Shown one piece after another: positions 1 to 7,836 of a DNA stretch of 40,383 nt. Position 1 is the stretch's first letter. Each line of letters starts with the position of its first letter. Origin of the DNA: Bacillus sp. ISL-34. GTDB taxonomy: Bacteria > Bacillota > Bacilli > Bacillales > DSM-1321. Location: the NCBI RefSeq assembly GCF_018613325.1, contig NZ_JAGGQJ010000050.1:1-40383 (forward strand). Direction: 5' to 3'. Under the pieces are notes generated by a model. That model was not told the origin of the DNA. It was given only the letters and a program-made list of their open reading frames with translations, and did not search any database. A program made the position numbers and the translations under genes.

Positions 1-68
1 GGTTCACTTTTCCTTATAGAATACATGCTATTAGAAAGGGTGCAATTCTTTAATAAGGTATGCTTTCC

Positions 69-106
69 TACTAATGGTGCTTTATTTCAATTAGGGAGCT
101 GCTTTT
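69..106 (+). repeat. degenerate left half of dispersed hairpin repeat
   Basis: The sequence from ctaatggtgctttatttcaa onward resembles the left box of the copy at 38495 (ctaacgggtgctttacttca) and runs into a ggagctgc half-stem. It is strongly decayed, so membership of the family is inferred. Confidence 0.4.
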
Positions 107-213
107 ACATCTCTGAGTTTGTAGACAAAAGGGGGTACGGAATTGTCTCATCCCGAACCAATAAGACTTGGTTATCCTTCATGTTTTTTTACTTTTTTAT
201 ATGGATGAAACTC

Positions 214-338
214 TCATTGGATTGAAGAAATTTGCGACACTCCTGCCGAATACCTGTCTAGCCGAGACACCGCAGGCGCTTGCGTCGAGGAGGCTTGGCA
301 GACAGTCGGCGGAAAGGGAGCGGATTTCTGAAATCAAC
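214..338 (-). repeat. GC-rich Bacillaceae-type dispersed repeat, inverted copy
   Basis: Read on the minus strand this begins GTTGATTTC and contains blocks like those of the copy at 5497-5625: a ccgctccc-like block, gcctcctcg, gcgcctgcgg and a cggcaggagtgtcg block. It is clearly more GC-rich than its surroundings. Elements of this look recur in Bacillus genomes as I remember them; function unknown. Confidence 0.6.
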
Positions 339-400
339 TGGAACGTTTTTTAAAGAAAAAGGCTGTTGGCAAATGCTTTCTTCGAGTTTGTCTACTGTCT

Positions 401-453
401 GGGAGCTGCTTTGGCAGCTCTTTTTTCCATGAGCTAAAGGGGAAGGTTTGATC
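401..453 (+). repeat. degenerate right half of dispersed hairpin repeat
   Basis: A gggagctgctttggcagctc hairpin is followed by a T run, an atgagctaaagggg box and aggtttgatc. This matches the order central hairpin, T tract, right box of the family described at 38957, with many substitutions. The hairpin could also act as a terminator for a gene to the left. Confidence 0.5.
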
Positions 454-486
454 AAAAGGTGGATTTATTAGATAATAAAAAATAGT

Positions 487-515
487 TTGACTTTTTTTAC
501 AACTATGTTTATATT
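487..515 (+). promoter_or_regulatory. sigma-A promoter of the ureohydrolase operon
   Basis: TTGACT at 487-492 and TATATT at 510-515 are separated by exactly 17 bp, a good sigma-A match. The predicted start near 522 falls just before the TetR-type operator, giving a leader of about 148 nt to the ureohydrolase gene. Confidence 0.7.
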
Positions 516-524
516 TGGTTTAAT

Positions 525-543
525 ACTAACTACCGTTAGTTAA
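525..543 (-). promoter_or_regulatory. operator for the neighbouring TetR regulator
   Basis: On the minus strand this reads TTAACTAACGGTAGTTAGT. It matches 17 of 19 bases of the site at 4790-4808 in front of tetR. On the plus strand the arms ACTAAC and GTTAGT flank four bases. Its place directly after the -10 box fits repression by blocking initiation. Confidence 0.75.
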
Positions 544-598
544 TAAAAGTGCAAAAAGTAGGTGTTAGAAATAAAAAGTAATCTACTGAATTATCAGT

Positions 599-612
599 TG
601 TAAGCGATTACA
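599..612 (+). promoter_or_regulatory. cre site (CcpA binding)
   Basis: TGTAAGCGATTACA matches the cre consensus TGNAARCGNWWWCA at every position and is a symmetric dyad. It lies about 77 bp past the predicted transcription start, where CcpA would act as a roadblock. This implies carbon catabolite repression of the operon. Confidence 0.75.
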
Positions 613-669
613 CTGTGTTTGCAAAATTCGTATGAAATGATTTTTATTTAAAACCAGGAGATGATACTT

Positions 670-1611
670 ATGAAATATCCACTTACACCAGATGTAAAGC
701 CAGAGTTTTGTACAACAGGAACTTTTATGCGTTTACCTTCTCAAAAGCATGATGCAAAGCTGGCCATTGTGGGCATGCCTTTTGATACAGCAGCTTCTTT
801 TCGGGTGGGAGCCAGGTTTGCTCCTCAAGCCATTCGCCAAGCATCCATGACCCTGTTTCCTTATCATCCTATTCATAAGGTATATCCTTTTGAACAAATG
901 AATGCCATTGATATTGGTGATATCCCTGTTATTCCTCATAATATTCATCGAAGTTATGATCTAATGAAGGAATCCATGTATGAATTGATGTCCAAAGGAG
1001 TCATACCTATTGGATTAGGGGGAGATCATTCTGTCACTTTAGCTAGTTTACGCGCTGCGGCAAAGGTATATGGCCCTGTAGCCATGATTCATTTTGATTC
1101 CCATACAGATACTTGGGATACATATTATGAGGAAAAATATTGGCATGGATCTCCATTTATTCGTGCACATGAAGAGGGTTTGCTGCAGGCAGATAAAGTA
1201 TTTCAAGTAGGAATCCGAGGTACGCTAAACCACTCTGGAGATTTAGAGGCAAGCCTTGATTTAGGTTATCGTTTGATTACAACTGGTGACCTTTCCAATC
1301 GTGGATTTGAAGATGTTTTGAAAGAGATTAGAAAAACTATTGGTAACACACCTTGTTTCTTGACGTTCGATATAGATTTCGTTGATCCTTCTTTTGCTCC
1401 AGGAACAGGTACGCCTGAAGCAGGTGGTTTTAGCAGCTATGAAACATTAAAAATGATACGTTCCCTGACTGACTTTAACTTTATAGGATACGATGTGGTT
1501 GAAGTGCTGCCACCATATGATCCAAGTCAAATCACTTCACTTTTAGCAGCAACACTTGTACATGAATTTGCCAGTCTTGCAGCATTAAGTACGAAAGAAG
1601 ATAATAAATAA
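670..1611 (+). CDS. ureohydrolase (agmatinase/SpeB family)
   Basis: This is a 313-residue cytosolic dinuclear-metal hydrolase of the arginase/agmatinase family, which splits urea from guanidino compounds. The metal ligands are visible: GGDHS (H120), the DSHTD block (D143, H145, D147) and DIDFVDP (D234, D236), followed by GTGTPEAGG. The start at 670 is preferred over the ATG at 661 because AGGAG ends at 660, leaving no spacing for the earlier codon. It is the first gene of an operon with an APC permease and an amidohydrolase, behind a promoter, a TetR-type operator and a cre site. Agmatine, guanidinobutyrate or another guanidino compound could be the substrate; sequence alone does not decide. 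No Ni-insertion genes, which accompany some guanidine hydrolases, are nearby. Confidence 0.9.
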   Translation: MKYPLTPDVKPEFCTTGTFMRLPSQKHDAKLAIVGMPFDTAASFRVGARFAPQAIRQASMTLFPYHPIHKVYPFEQMNAIDIGDIPVIPHNIHRSYDLMKESMYELMSKGVIPIGLGGDHSVTLASLRAAAKVYGPVAMIHFDSHTDTWDTYYEEKYWHGSPFIRAHEEGLLQADKVFQVGIRGTLNHSGDLEASLDLGYRLITTGDLSNRGFEDVLKEIRKTIGNTPCFLTFDIDFVDPSFAPGTGTPEAGGFSSYETLKMIRSLTDFNFIGYDVVEVLPPYDPSQITSLLAATLVHEFASLAALSTKEDNK

Positions 1612-1664
1612 TCACTTTAATTAAAAGCAGTCATTACATTTAATAAAGGAGGTAGCTCTTTGCG

Positions 1665-3038
1665 ATGAAAGGATTACCCGAGCTTAAGCGTTCACTAAAT
1701 ACAAGATATGTTATTGTATTTGGACTTTCCTTTATGGCGCCTGTGACAGTCTTTAGCACATATGGTATCGCCATTGATCGTACCCATGGAATGATTCCGA
1801 CAGCATACATAATTGCTTTAATTGTCATGCTATTTACTTCATATAGTTACGCAAGAATGGTTCAAGTTTATCCCACTACCGGTTCAGCTTATACCTTTGT
1901 GCAGAAGGGAATCAATTCACACCTTGGTTTTCTGGTAGGATGGGTCATTTTATTGGATTATCTTTTCAGTCCTATGATCAGTGCTTTACTTTTTGGGATT
2001 ATGGTGAATGCTTACTTCCCTGGCATTCCTATCATCGTAGTTATTATTTCTTTTATTATAGGTGTGACTACCATTAATATTTTTGGGATTAAAGTTGCTG
2101 CGAATGTGAATACCTTTTTGGTGATATTTCAAATTCTTTTTATTATTATCTTCAGCCTGCTTTGTATAAATGGACTTTTAGCAGGAAAGGGTACCGGAGA
2201 GTTGTTTTCCAAGGATCCTTTTTTTAGTCCTGAAGTAAATTTTAATAATCTGCTCTCGATTGTACCTCTATTATGTTTTAGTTTTCTAGGGTTTGATGCG
2301 GTTACTACACTAGCTGAAGAAACCAAAAATCCAAAAAAGACACTTCCTAAAGCTATTTATGCTACGACATTGATTGGAGGGTTACTATTTGTTGCATCTA
2401 CCTATTTTACACAATCCATTTTCCCGAATTTTAATGCTTTTAAAAACCCTGATACAGCGATAGTGGATATCATGATTTATACTGGAGGTAATTTACTGAA
2501 TAGTTTGTTTATTTTGGTGGTAGTGACATCTGCTACTGCTTCTGCTATTGCTTCAGGAGGAAGTGGAGCCAGGATTTTATATGCAATGGGGAGAGATAAT
2601 GTTCTGCCTAAGAGGATTTTCGGATATGTTTCTCCAAAATTCCAAACGCCCATATTCAATATCTTGATCATTGCTTGTGTTGCTATGAGTGCTGTATTTT
2701 TGGATATCGCAACAGCTACTTCTTTCATTAACTTTGGAGCCCTGTTTGCTTTTGCATTCGTTAATCTTTCTGTGCTTATTCATTATTTTGTGAGACAGAA
2801 GCAGAGGTCGCCTAAGGGTATCGTTTTAAATTTACTTCTTCCATCAATAGGCACCGGTATAACTATATTGTTTATGACAAAGTTAGATATCCATTCATTA
2901 GTATTAGGAATTACTTGGATGGTTGTAGGGTTCATTTACTTATTGTACTTAACAAAAATGTTTAAGGAACATCCACCTGAACTGAATTTTGAAGAGCAAA
3001 GAGAAGAATTCGATGTAAAGTTAGTGCAACGATCATAA
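1665..3038 (+). CDS. APC-family amino acid/polyamine permease
   Basis: This 457-residue, highly hydrophobic protein has about 12 membrane segments and belongs to the amino acid-polyamine-organocation family. The N-terminal stretch GLSFMAPVTVFSTYGIA is the typical first APC helix, and LGFDAVTTLAEETKNPKKTLP is the conserved loop after helix 6. The start is supported by AAAGGAGGT a few bases upstream. It lies 53 bp after the ureohydrolase with no terminator between, so it is likely cotranscribed and imports the substrate of the flanking enzymes. A polyamine or guanidino amino acid is the inferred cargo; the sequence does not fix it. Confidence 0.88.
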   Translation: MKGLPELKRSLNTRYVIVFGLSFMAPVTVFSTYGIAIDRTHGMIPTAYIIALIVMLFTSYSYARMVQVYPTTGSAYTFVQKGINSHLGFLVGWVILLDYLFSPMISALLFGIMVNAYFPGIPIIVVIISFIIGVTTINIFGIKVAANVNTFLVIFQILFIIIFSLLCINGLLAGKGTGELFSKDPFFSPEVNFNNLLSIVPLLCFSFLGFDAVTTLAEETKNPKKTLPKAIYATTLIGGLLFVASTYFTQSIFPNFNAFKNPDTAIVDIMIYTGGNLLNSLFILVVVTSATASAIASGGSGARILYAMGRDNVLPKRIFGYVSPKFQTPIFNILIIACVAMSAVFLDIATATSFINFGALFAFAFVNLSVLIHYFVRQKQRSPKGIVLNLLLPSIGTGITILFMTKLDIHSLVLGITWMVVGFIYLLYLTKMFKEHPPELNFEEQREEFDVKLVQRS

Positions 3039-3074
3039 CGGTTTTATTATTTTATATGAAAAGAGGTAACTCCT

Positions 3075-4718
3075 ATGGCTATTAAAAAAGCAGATATTGT
3101 TCTTTCCAGTGATGCTATTTTTACAGGGCTTACACATGAGCCGATGTCTGGTGCAATTGCTATCTTAGGTAACAAAATCATGAGTGTAGGATCAAAAGCG
3201 GAGATCGAACCTTTTATAGGAAGTGAGACAAAAGTATTTAACTATGGAAATCAATTAATCATGCCTGGGTTTCATGATTTTCATCTCCACATCATGTTTA
3301 GTGCACTAAGTTTAAATAGTGTTAATTTATTTGAAGCCAGGTCAGCTCAAGAAGTAGCTGCAAAAGTACTGGAATTTTCTAAAGATTGTTCTGAGGAAGA
3401 ATGGATTATAGGTATGCAATGGGACGCAGGTTATTGGCATGATAAACAAGAGCCCCATTATAAAATACTCGACGCTGTTATTCCAGATCTTCCTGTTGTT
3501 CTTTTTCATGCTGAAGGTCATTATACATGGGTGAACAGTAAAGCCATGGATTTAGCGGGAGTTACTGAGGATATATGTGATCCGGATTTTGGCCGTTATG
3601 AAAGAGATAAAGATGGTTTACTTACTGGAATTTTATATGAAGAAGCCCAGCAAATAGTCTTAAAAGAGGCATTACGGTTAACACAAAATAAAAAAGAAAC
3701 GATTTTAAGAAAGTTTTTACGATTGTTATCCCAATTTGGAATAACTTCTGTAAACGATTTGTTTGCTCCAATAGATGACTTCATTCAAGACTATGAACTT
3801 TTTGAAAGATTGGATAAGCAGGGAGAATTAACGACTAGATTTCATATCACTCCTGAATTAGATGGCAATTTGGATAAAGCCCAAATGCTGAGAAATAAAT
3901 ATGAATCAAAGAAACTTCAATTTTCAGGATTAAAGCAATTTGTTGATGGAACAGTCACAGGTCATACCGCTTACTTCCTGAAACCTTACGCCGATCAAGT
4001 GGATATCTGCGGTCATCCAGCTCTAGATCCAGAACTATTGATTGATCGAGTTGTTAAAGCGGATGAACTTGGATTTAGAATCCGGTTTCACGCTATTGGA
4101 GATGGAGCAATTCGTTTAGCTTTAGACGCTTTTGAAGAAGCAGTACGTATAAATGGAAAAAGAGACTCAAGGCATACAATCGAGCATATTGAAGTAATCG
4201 ATTCGGATGACATTGAACGTTTTTCAAAACTAGGGGTCATTGCCTCGATGCAGCCTGACCACATGGCTGCTTCATCAAGAGAGGTATATTCTTCAATTAT
4301 AGGTCCTGAAAGGGAAAAAAATGTTTTCCTGACGAAGTCGCTTTTAAATTCAGGTGCATCTTTAGCATTAGGAACAGATTTTCCGGTTTCCATCTCATTA
4401 AATCCTATGCGACAAATATATACTGCAATTACAAGAGTTGATAGCAGCGGAGATTCAAAAAACACATGGCATCCTGAACAAAAGCTCACTTTGGCAGAGG
4501 CCTTGCAAGCATATACATCCGGCTCAGCCTATGGATGTTTTAGAGAGGACGAGCTAGGTATAATAGAAGAGGGAAAACTTGCTGATCTTGTGGTTTTAGA
4601 CAGAAATCTTTTCGATATTCCAGTAAATGAAGTGCTCAAAACTAAAGTGGAACTTACAATAAACGATGGGGAAGTTGTGTATAAAAGCGAAGAAACTTCT
4701 TTATCGAGCGTATTCTGA
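3075..4718 (+). CDS. metal-dependent amidohydrolase (Amidohydro_3, YtcJ-like)
   Basis: The 547-residue protein has the amidohydrolase TIM-barrel layout: an N-terminal beta domain, MPGFHDFHLHI with the HxH metal ligands (H70, H72), RFHAIGDGA (H339), HTIEHIEV (H367, H371) and GTDFPVS (D435). It resembles the YtcJ/Amidohydro_3 group, whose members cleave N-acyl or cyclic amide bonds and whose substrates are mostly unknown. AGAGGT lies upstream of the ATG. It is the third gene of the operon, 36 bp after the permease. Inference: it processes a precursor or product of the ureohydrolase step, for example releasing a guanidino compound from an amide or acting on the deguanidinated product. Confidence 0.85.
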   Translation: MAIKKADIVLSSDAIFTGLTHEPMSGAIAILGNKIMSVGSKAEIEPFIGSETKVFNYGNQLIMPGFHDFHLHIMFSALSLNSVNLFEARSAQEVAAKVLEFSKDCSEEEWIIGMQWDAGYWHDKQEPHYKILDAVIPDLPVVLFHAEGHYTWVNSKAMDLAGVTEDICDPDFGRYERDKDGLLTGILYEEAQQIVLKEALRLTQNKKETILRKFLRLLSQFGITSVNDLFAPIDDFIQDYELFERLDKQGELTTRFHITPELDGNLDKAQMLRNKYESKKLQFSGLKQFVDGTVTGHTAYFLKPYADQVDICGHPALDPELLIDRVVKADELGFRIRFHAIGDGAIRLALDAFEEAVRINGKRDSRHTIEHIEVIDSDDIERFSKLGVIASMQPDHMAASSREVYSSIIGPEREKNVFLTKSLLNSGASLALGTDFPVSISLNPMRQIYTAITRVDSSGDSKNTWHPEQKLTLAEALQAYTSGSAYGCFREDELGIIEEGKLADLVVLDRNLFDIPVNEVLKTKVELTINDGEVVYKSEETSLSSVF

Positions 4719-4779
4719 TTCTCCTATATTTTAGATGTTCTAATGTATCAAATCTTTAGTTTAAAAAGGGAAATGAGTT

Positions 4780-4808
4780 TATAATGATATTAACTAACGT
4801 TAGATAGT
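4780..4808 (+). promoter_or_regulatory. tetR promoter -10 and operator
   Basis: TATAAT at 4780-4785 is followed by the 19-bp operator TTAACTAACGTTAGATAGT at 4790-4808, which contains the perfect palindrome CTAACGTTAG. The predicted start (about 4792) lies inside the operator, implying autorepression. The -35 region is poor. The matching site lies at 525-543. Confidence 0.75.
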
Positions 4809-4821
4809 TTGGGGGCTCATT

Positions 4822-5400
4822 ATGACAAAAAATGAAATTAAAAACATTTCCTTAACACTTTTTACTAAGTACGGATATGAGGGAACTGCTTTATCGGAAA
4901 TTGCCAAGAGGGTAGGTATACAAAAACCTTCAATCTATAACCATTTCAAAAATAAGGATGACCTTTTCTTGACTCTGTTTGAAGAAATTCTGGAAGAGCA
5001 TATACACCAGGTCGAACAATTTGTCGAAGAAATAAATACACTCTCTTCTGAAGAAAAGTTAAAGCATATCCTTCTCGATACTTGTAACTATTATAAAAAC
5101 CATGAAGATAAAGCAACTTTTTTAAAGAGGGCAATGATTTTTCCGCCGGAGCATTTGAAGCACATATTAAATGATAAATTCCTTAGATCTGAAGAATCAT
5201 TTTCCGCCATCTTACATGCTATCTTTGTCGAAGGAATTGACAAAAAAGAAATACGCCAAGGGAAAATAGAGAACTTAATCATGTCCTATTTCTGTTTGAT
5301 TGATGGAATATTCATGGAATTTTCTTATTACGGAATAGAGAATATGGAACCAAGAATACAGAATATATGGGAAAATTTTTGGTATGGACTAAGTGGATGA
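4822..5400 (+). CDS. TetR/AcrR-family repressor
   Basis: This 192-residue protein has a classic TetR N-terminal helix-turn-helix (about residues 10-55, with ALSEIAKRVGIQKPSIYNHF as recognition region) and a variable helical ligand domain. GGGGGCTC precedes the ATG. It follows the amidohydrolase gene in the same direction but has its own -10 box and operator. Two nearly identical operators, at its own start and at the ureohydrolase promoter, make it the likely local repressor, released by a ligand related to the pathway substrate. The effector is unknown. Confidence 0.92.
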   Translation: MTKNEIKNISLTLFTKYGYEGTALSEIAKRVGIQKPSIYNHFKNKDDLFLTLFEEILEEHIHQVEQFVEEINTLSSEEKLKHILLDTCNYYKNHEDKATFLKRAMIFPPEHLKHILNDKFLRSEESFSAILHAIFVEGIDKKEIRQGKIENLIMSYFCLIDGIFMEFSYYGIENMEPRIQNIWENFWYGLSG

Positions 5401-5433
5401 TAAATAAACGTTAAAAACTATCAAATAGATATA

Positions 5434-5457
5434 GGTTACTTGCTCATTCCGAGCAAG
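5434..5457 (+). repeat. 24-bp direct repeat, left copy (duplicated terminator hairpin)
   Basis: Positions 5434-5457 are identical to 5666-5689. Each contains the stem CTTGCTC/GAGCAAG with loop ATTCC. This copy lacks the T run. The two copies flank the GC-rich repeat at 5497-5625, as if the repeat had entered and the tetR terminator had been duplicated. Confidence 0.8.
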
Positions 5458-5496
5458 ATTGTCTACAGTTTTTAAGGGTTTGTTTCAATAAATGTC

Positions 5497-5625
5497 GTTG
5501 ATTTCCACTCCAGGCACTCGCTTTCCGCGGGCGGTCCGGGAGCCTCCTCGGCGCCAATACGCCTGCGGGTTCTCCCTTGGACACGTTTCTCCCGCAGGAG
5601 TCTCGTACCTAACGTTCCAATCAAC
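5497..5625 (+). repeat. GC-rich Bacillaceae-type dispersed repeat
   Basis: A 129-bp element starts GTTGATT and ends AATCAAC, a perfect 7-bp terminal inverted repeat, and is much more GC-rich than its surroundings (blocks such as ctttccgcgggcgg and gcctgcggg). It has no coding potential. An inverted, diverged copy lies at 214-338. As I recall, similar elements are scattered in many Bacillus genomes; role unknown. Confidence 0.75.
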
Positions 5626-5665
5626 TTTGTTTTAAAATTTATAGAAATCCTTTTATCTACAACCT

Positions 5666-5697
5666 GGTTACTTGCTCATTCCGAGCAAGTTTTTTTA
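5666..5697 (+). terminator. Rho-independent terminator after tetR
   Basis: The stem CTTGCTC (5671-5677) and GAGCAAG (5683-5689) encloses ATTCC and is followed by a run of eight T. The hairpin part is the right copy of the 24-bp direct repeat (5666-5689). Confidence 0.75.
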
Positions 5698-5706
5698 TTT
5701 GAAATA

Positions 5707-5743
5707 TAAAAATAAAAGTTATGTGAATATAAGTTTTCACATA
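5707..5743 (-). terminator. terminator of the padR operon
   Basis: The arms TATGTGAA (5720-5727) and TTCACATA (5736-5743) form a hairpin, followed on the minus strand by ACTTTTATTTTT. It lies downstream of the minus-strand padR gene. Confidence 0.65.
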
Positions 5744-5872
5744 GCTCTACAAATAACATGTTAATTTTGGTTATTCGATTGGGATAATTTCGCTGCATTC
5801 TTTGTAGTACCGCCATCTACACGTAAATCTTGCTTTTAATCTGAAGCTTGAAACTCCTTCCAAAAAGTAAAC

Positions 5873-6403
5873 TTACAATTCCTTTGAATTGATCCTTTTA
5901 ATTAACTCCTCAAACCAATATATTGTGTGATCTGTTCTGGTCGAAAAATAGCCATCCAAAAATTCACGAATATTCTCGTTGTCTTTAGGTTCTGGCTCGA
6001 AATTCCCAAGCTGCTCCCAAAAAGCCTTGATGGACTTTACTTTTTTTTCTAATATATCTACTACTTTATCTCGATCTACATACTTGATGTTGGCTAGACC
6101 AACAATCATTTCCTTAATTTCATCTGCATTTTCAAATAATTTATAGATTTTTTTGGGTAGTTCCTCACGACCCTTAGCCGTAATCGCAAATACTTGTTTA
6201 TCAGGCCGATGTTCTTCCTTTATCACTTCAACTGGCTCGACTAAACCTTGTTTTACCAATGATTCAAAATGGTAGTACAGTTTACTTTCAGTTAACCCGC
6301 CTAGGCGATCCAATGGAATGGGTTCTGAAAGCTGCTTTTTTAATTTATAAGGATAGTTTTTATCCTCCATCAGCTTGCTCAATATAAAAATTTGGATGGA
6401 CAT
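5873..6403 (-). CDS. PadR-family transcriptional regulator
   Basis: The 176-residue protein has an N-terminal winged helix of PadR type (IFILSKLMEDKNYPYKLKKQ at the start, then GGLTESKLYYHFESLVKQGLVEP as recognition helix and wing) and a C-terminal helical dimerisation region. It lies 46 bp downstream of the YhgE/Pip-like gene on the same strand and is probably cotranscribed with it. PadR regulators commonly repress an adjacent membrane exporter or stress gene, so it likely controls the shared promoter region at 7632-7730, which contains dyad sequences. Confidence 0.9.
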   Translation of the reverse strand: MSIQIFILSKLMEDKNYPYKLKKQLSEPIPLDRLGGLTESKLYYHFESLVKQGLVEPVEVIKEEHRPDKQVFAITAKGREELPKKIYKLFENADEIKEMIVGLANIKYVDRDKVVDILEKKVKSIKAFWEQLGNFEPEPKDNENIREFLDGYFSTRTDHTIYWFEELIKRINSKEL

Positions 6404-6449
6404 TTTCTACGCTCCCTTAAGAAGTATTATATCCTTATTGTAGCAAAAC

Positions 6450-7631
6450 TTAAGCCGTGATTTCAGCCGCTTTCTTTTCAACTTCTGTTTCAGAAACCTG
6501 TCCTGGCAATGGTTTTTGAAGAAACGCGACAATAGCCATATTAATTACCATCGCAACGGCACCAACCGCAGCCATTGACCAAAGATACGGACTTGGACTG
6601 ATGCTGCCATATAGGTTTGCAAAGTACGCTTGCACCGAGTAATACATCGGGGAAATGTGGCTCATCCATTCATATGGTAAATGCATCATATCACGTGAGA
6701 TAGTGGAACCGTTTGCTATTGTTTGCATTAATAAAATCGGTAAGTTTAAAATCATGCCGCCTTCACCCAATAAGAAGATTAAAATTGCAGTGAAATTAAA
6801 ACATACCATATAGTTTAGTATTTGTTGACCAACTATACCGAAGAATAGGTCACCGCTTGGCTTGTCAATTAAATACGCTACACCTACAGCGATGAGTGAT
6901 GATATAACTGCAATTAATAATGCTGTTAATTGCACATACATGAATAACCGTGTTTTACTTGCTTTTCCCCGGCTTGCTCTAAATGCACCTACTATTTGCA
7001 TCGCTCCGATCATCGCCCCAACATAACCGGCCATTGTCAAGAACATAGGCAGCATATTATGATTCATGCCATCTGGTATTTCGTTAATTGTAACTACATT
7101 TCCTGCATAGGAGTTCTCTATCTTTTTCGCTAATTCAGCGGCTTGCTTTTCTGGTACATTAAAGTTCATCAATACGCCTTGAGCCGTTTGTTGTGAAAAT
7201 TGTGTGCTTAACTGATTGTTAATTTCGGTTACGACAGAATTCATGGTAGAAGAAACGGCTGTTGCCCCTGCCTCATTGATTGTAAAGTCAATGCTTGAAG
7301 AAGATTCACCTTTTTGCATATTCTCAGAGAAGGTTTTCGGGATGTATACGACTAATGCTAAGTCATTTTTCTCTAAATCTTTTAAGGCTTGTTTATTGGT
7401 TATATCCGTCTCGATTTCTTTAAAGGGTAAATTTTCTTGTAACTGTTCGGCAATCTTCGCACCAATTTCCCCAGCATCATCATTGATGATGGCGATCGGT
7501 AATTTATCGACATTTCCAGGAATGGCTGTATACCCAGGCAAGAAGATGCCTAGCATGGCAACTGCATAGAAAATCCCCATAAAGATTGCCGCAGTTGCAC
7601 CTCTTGTTTTTAAGAATGCAGTAAATTTCAT
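6450..7631 (-). CDS. YhgE/Pip-like ABC-2 type membrane protein
   Basis: The 393-residue protein has an N-terminal membrane helix (about 12-34), a large extracytoplasmic domain beginning LPIAIINDDAG (typical of the YhgE/Pip and SNG1/DUF3533 group) and about five C-terminal helices of ABC-2 permease type (from about residue 195). It carries no ATP-binding domain. Relatives are linked to export or to phage and peptide sensitivity; the exact role is not known. It is followed by padR, which probably regulates it. The ATG lies next to a GGATG ribosome binding site. Confidence 0.8.
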   Translation of the reverse strand: MKFTAFLKTRGATAAIFMGIFYAVAMLGIFLPGYTAIPGNVDKLPIAIINDDAGEIGAKIAEQLQENLPFKEIETDITNKQALKDLEKNDLALVVYIPKTFSENMQKGESSSSIDFTINEAGATAVSSTMNSVVTEINNQLSTQFSQQTAQGVLMNFNVPEKQAAELAKKIENSYAGNVVTINEIPDGMNHNMLPMFLTMAGYVGAMIGAMQIVGAFRASRGKASKTRLFMYVQLTALLIAVISSLIAVGVAYLIDKPSGDLFFGIVGQQILNYMVCFNFTAILIFLLGEGGMILNLPILLMQTIANGSTISRDMMHLPYEWMSHISPMYYSVQAYFANLYGSISPSPYLWSMAAVGAVAMVINMAIVAFLQKPLPGQVSETEVEKKAAEITA

Positions 7632-7669
7632 ATGTTGAATCCATCCTTTTGATTTAATTTCAATATATT

Positions 7670-7714
7670 ACTACACTCAAAGTACTCAAGTTAGAGTAGT
7701 TTGAATGAAGTACT
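7670..7714 (-). promoter_or_regulatory. candidate PadR operator region
   Basis: In front of the YhgE-like gene, ACTACACTC (7670-7678) faces GAGTAGT (7694-7700) as an imperfect dyad, and the palindrome AGTACT occurs at 7681-7686 and again at 7709-7714. The arrangement is plausible for a PadR dimer, but the assignment is inference. Confidence 0.4.
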
Positions 7715-7770
7715 TAGAATTTTATTTTATTTTTTTCAAAAAGTCAATTGAATATTTTTATGAATATAAA

Positions 7771-7815
7771 AAAACCCCAAAAAAGCAGGACGTCAAATCT
7801 CCTTTTTGGGGTTTT
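7771..7815 (-). terminator. terminator after the MFS gene (bidirectional form)
   Basis: AAAACCCCAAAAA (7771 onward) and TTTTTGGGGTTTT (7803-7815) are complementary arms around an 18-nt loop, ending in T runs on both strands. The position suits the minus-strand MFS gene. Confidence 0.75.
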
Positions 7816-7836
7816 ACATAAGCATTTGTACAATAT

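Larger units (their letters stand above)
1..486. other. gene-free left edge
   Basis: No convincing gene is visible here. Short open frames exist, but none has a ribosome binding site or protein-like composition. The stretch holds two degenerate copies of the dispersed hairpin repeat (69-106 and 401-453) and one inverted copy of the GC-rich Bacillaceae repeat (214-338). The gene to the left is outside the window. Confidence 0.6.

Noticed and set aside
25..353. Overlapping plus-strand reading frames at the left edge
   Set aside because: No ribosome binding sites, unusual composition, and they run across repeat sequence; not reported as genes.
540..669. Guanidine riboswitch in the ureohydrolase leader
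   Set aside because: No ykkC-type or tandem mini-ykkC hairpins with ACGR loops are visible; the leader holds a cre site only.
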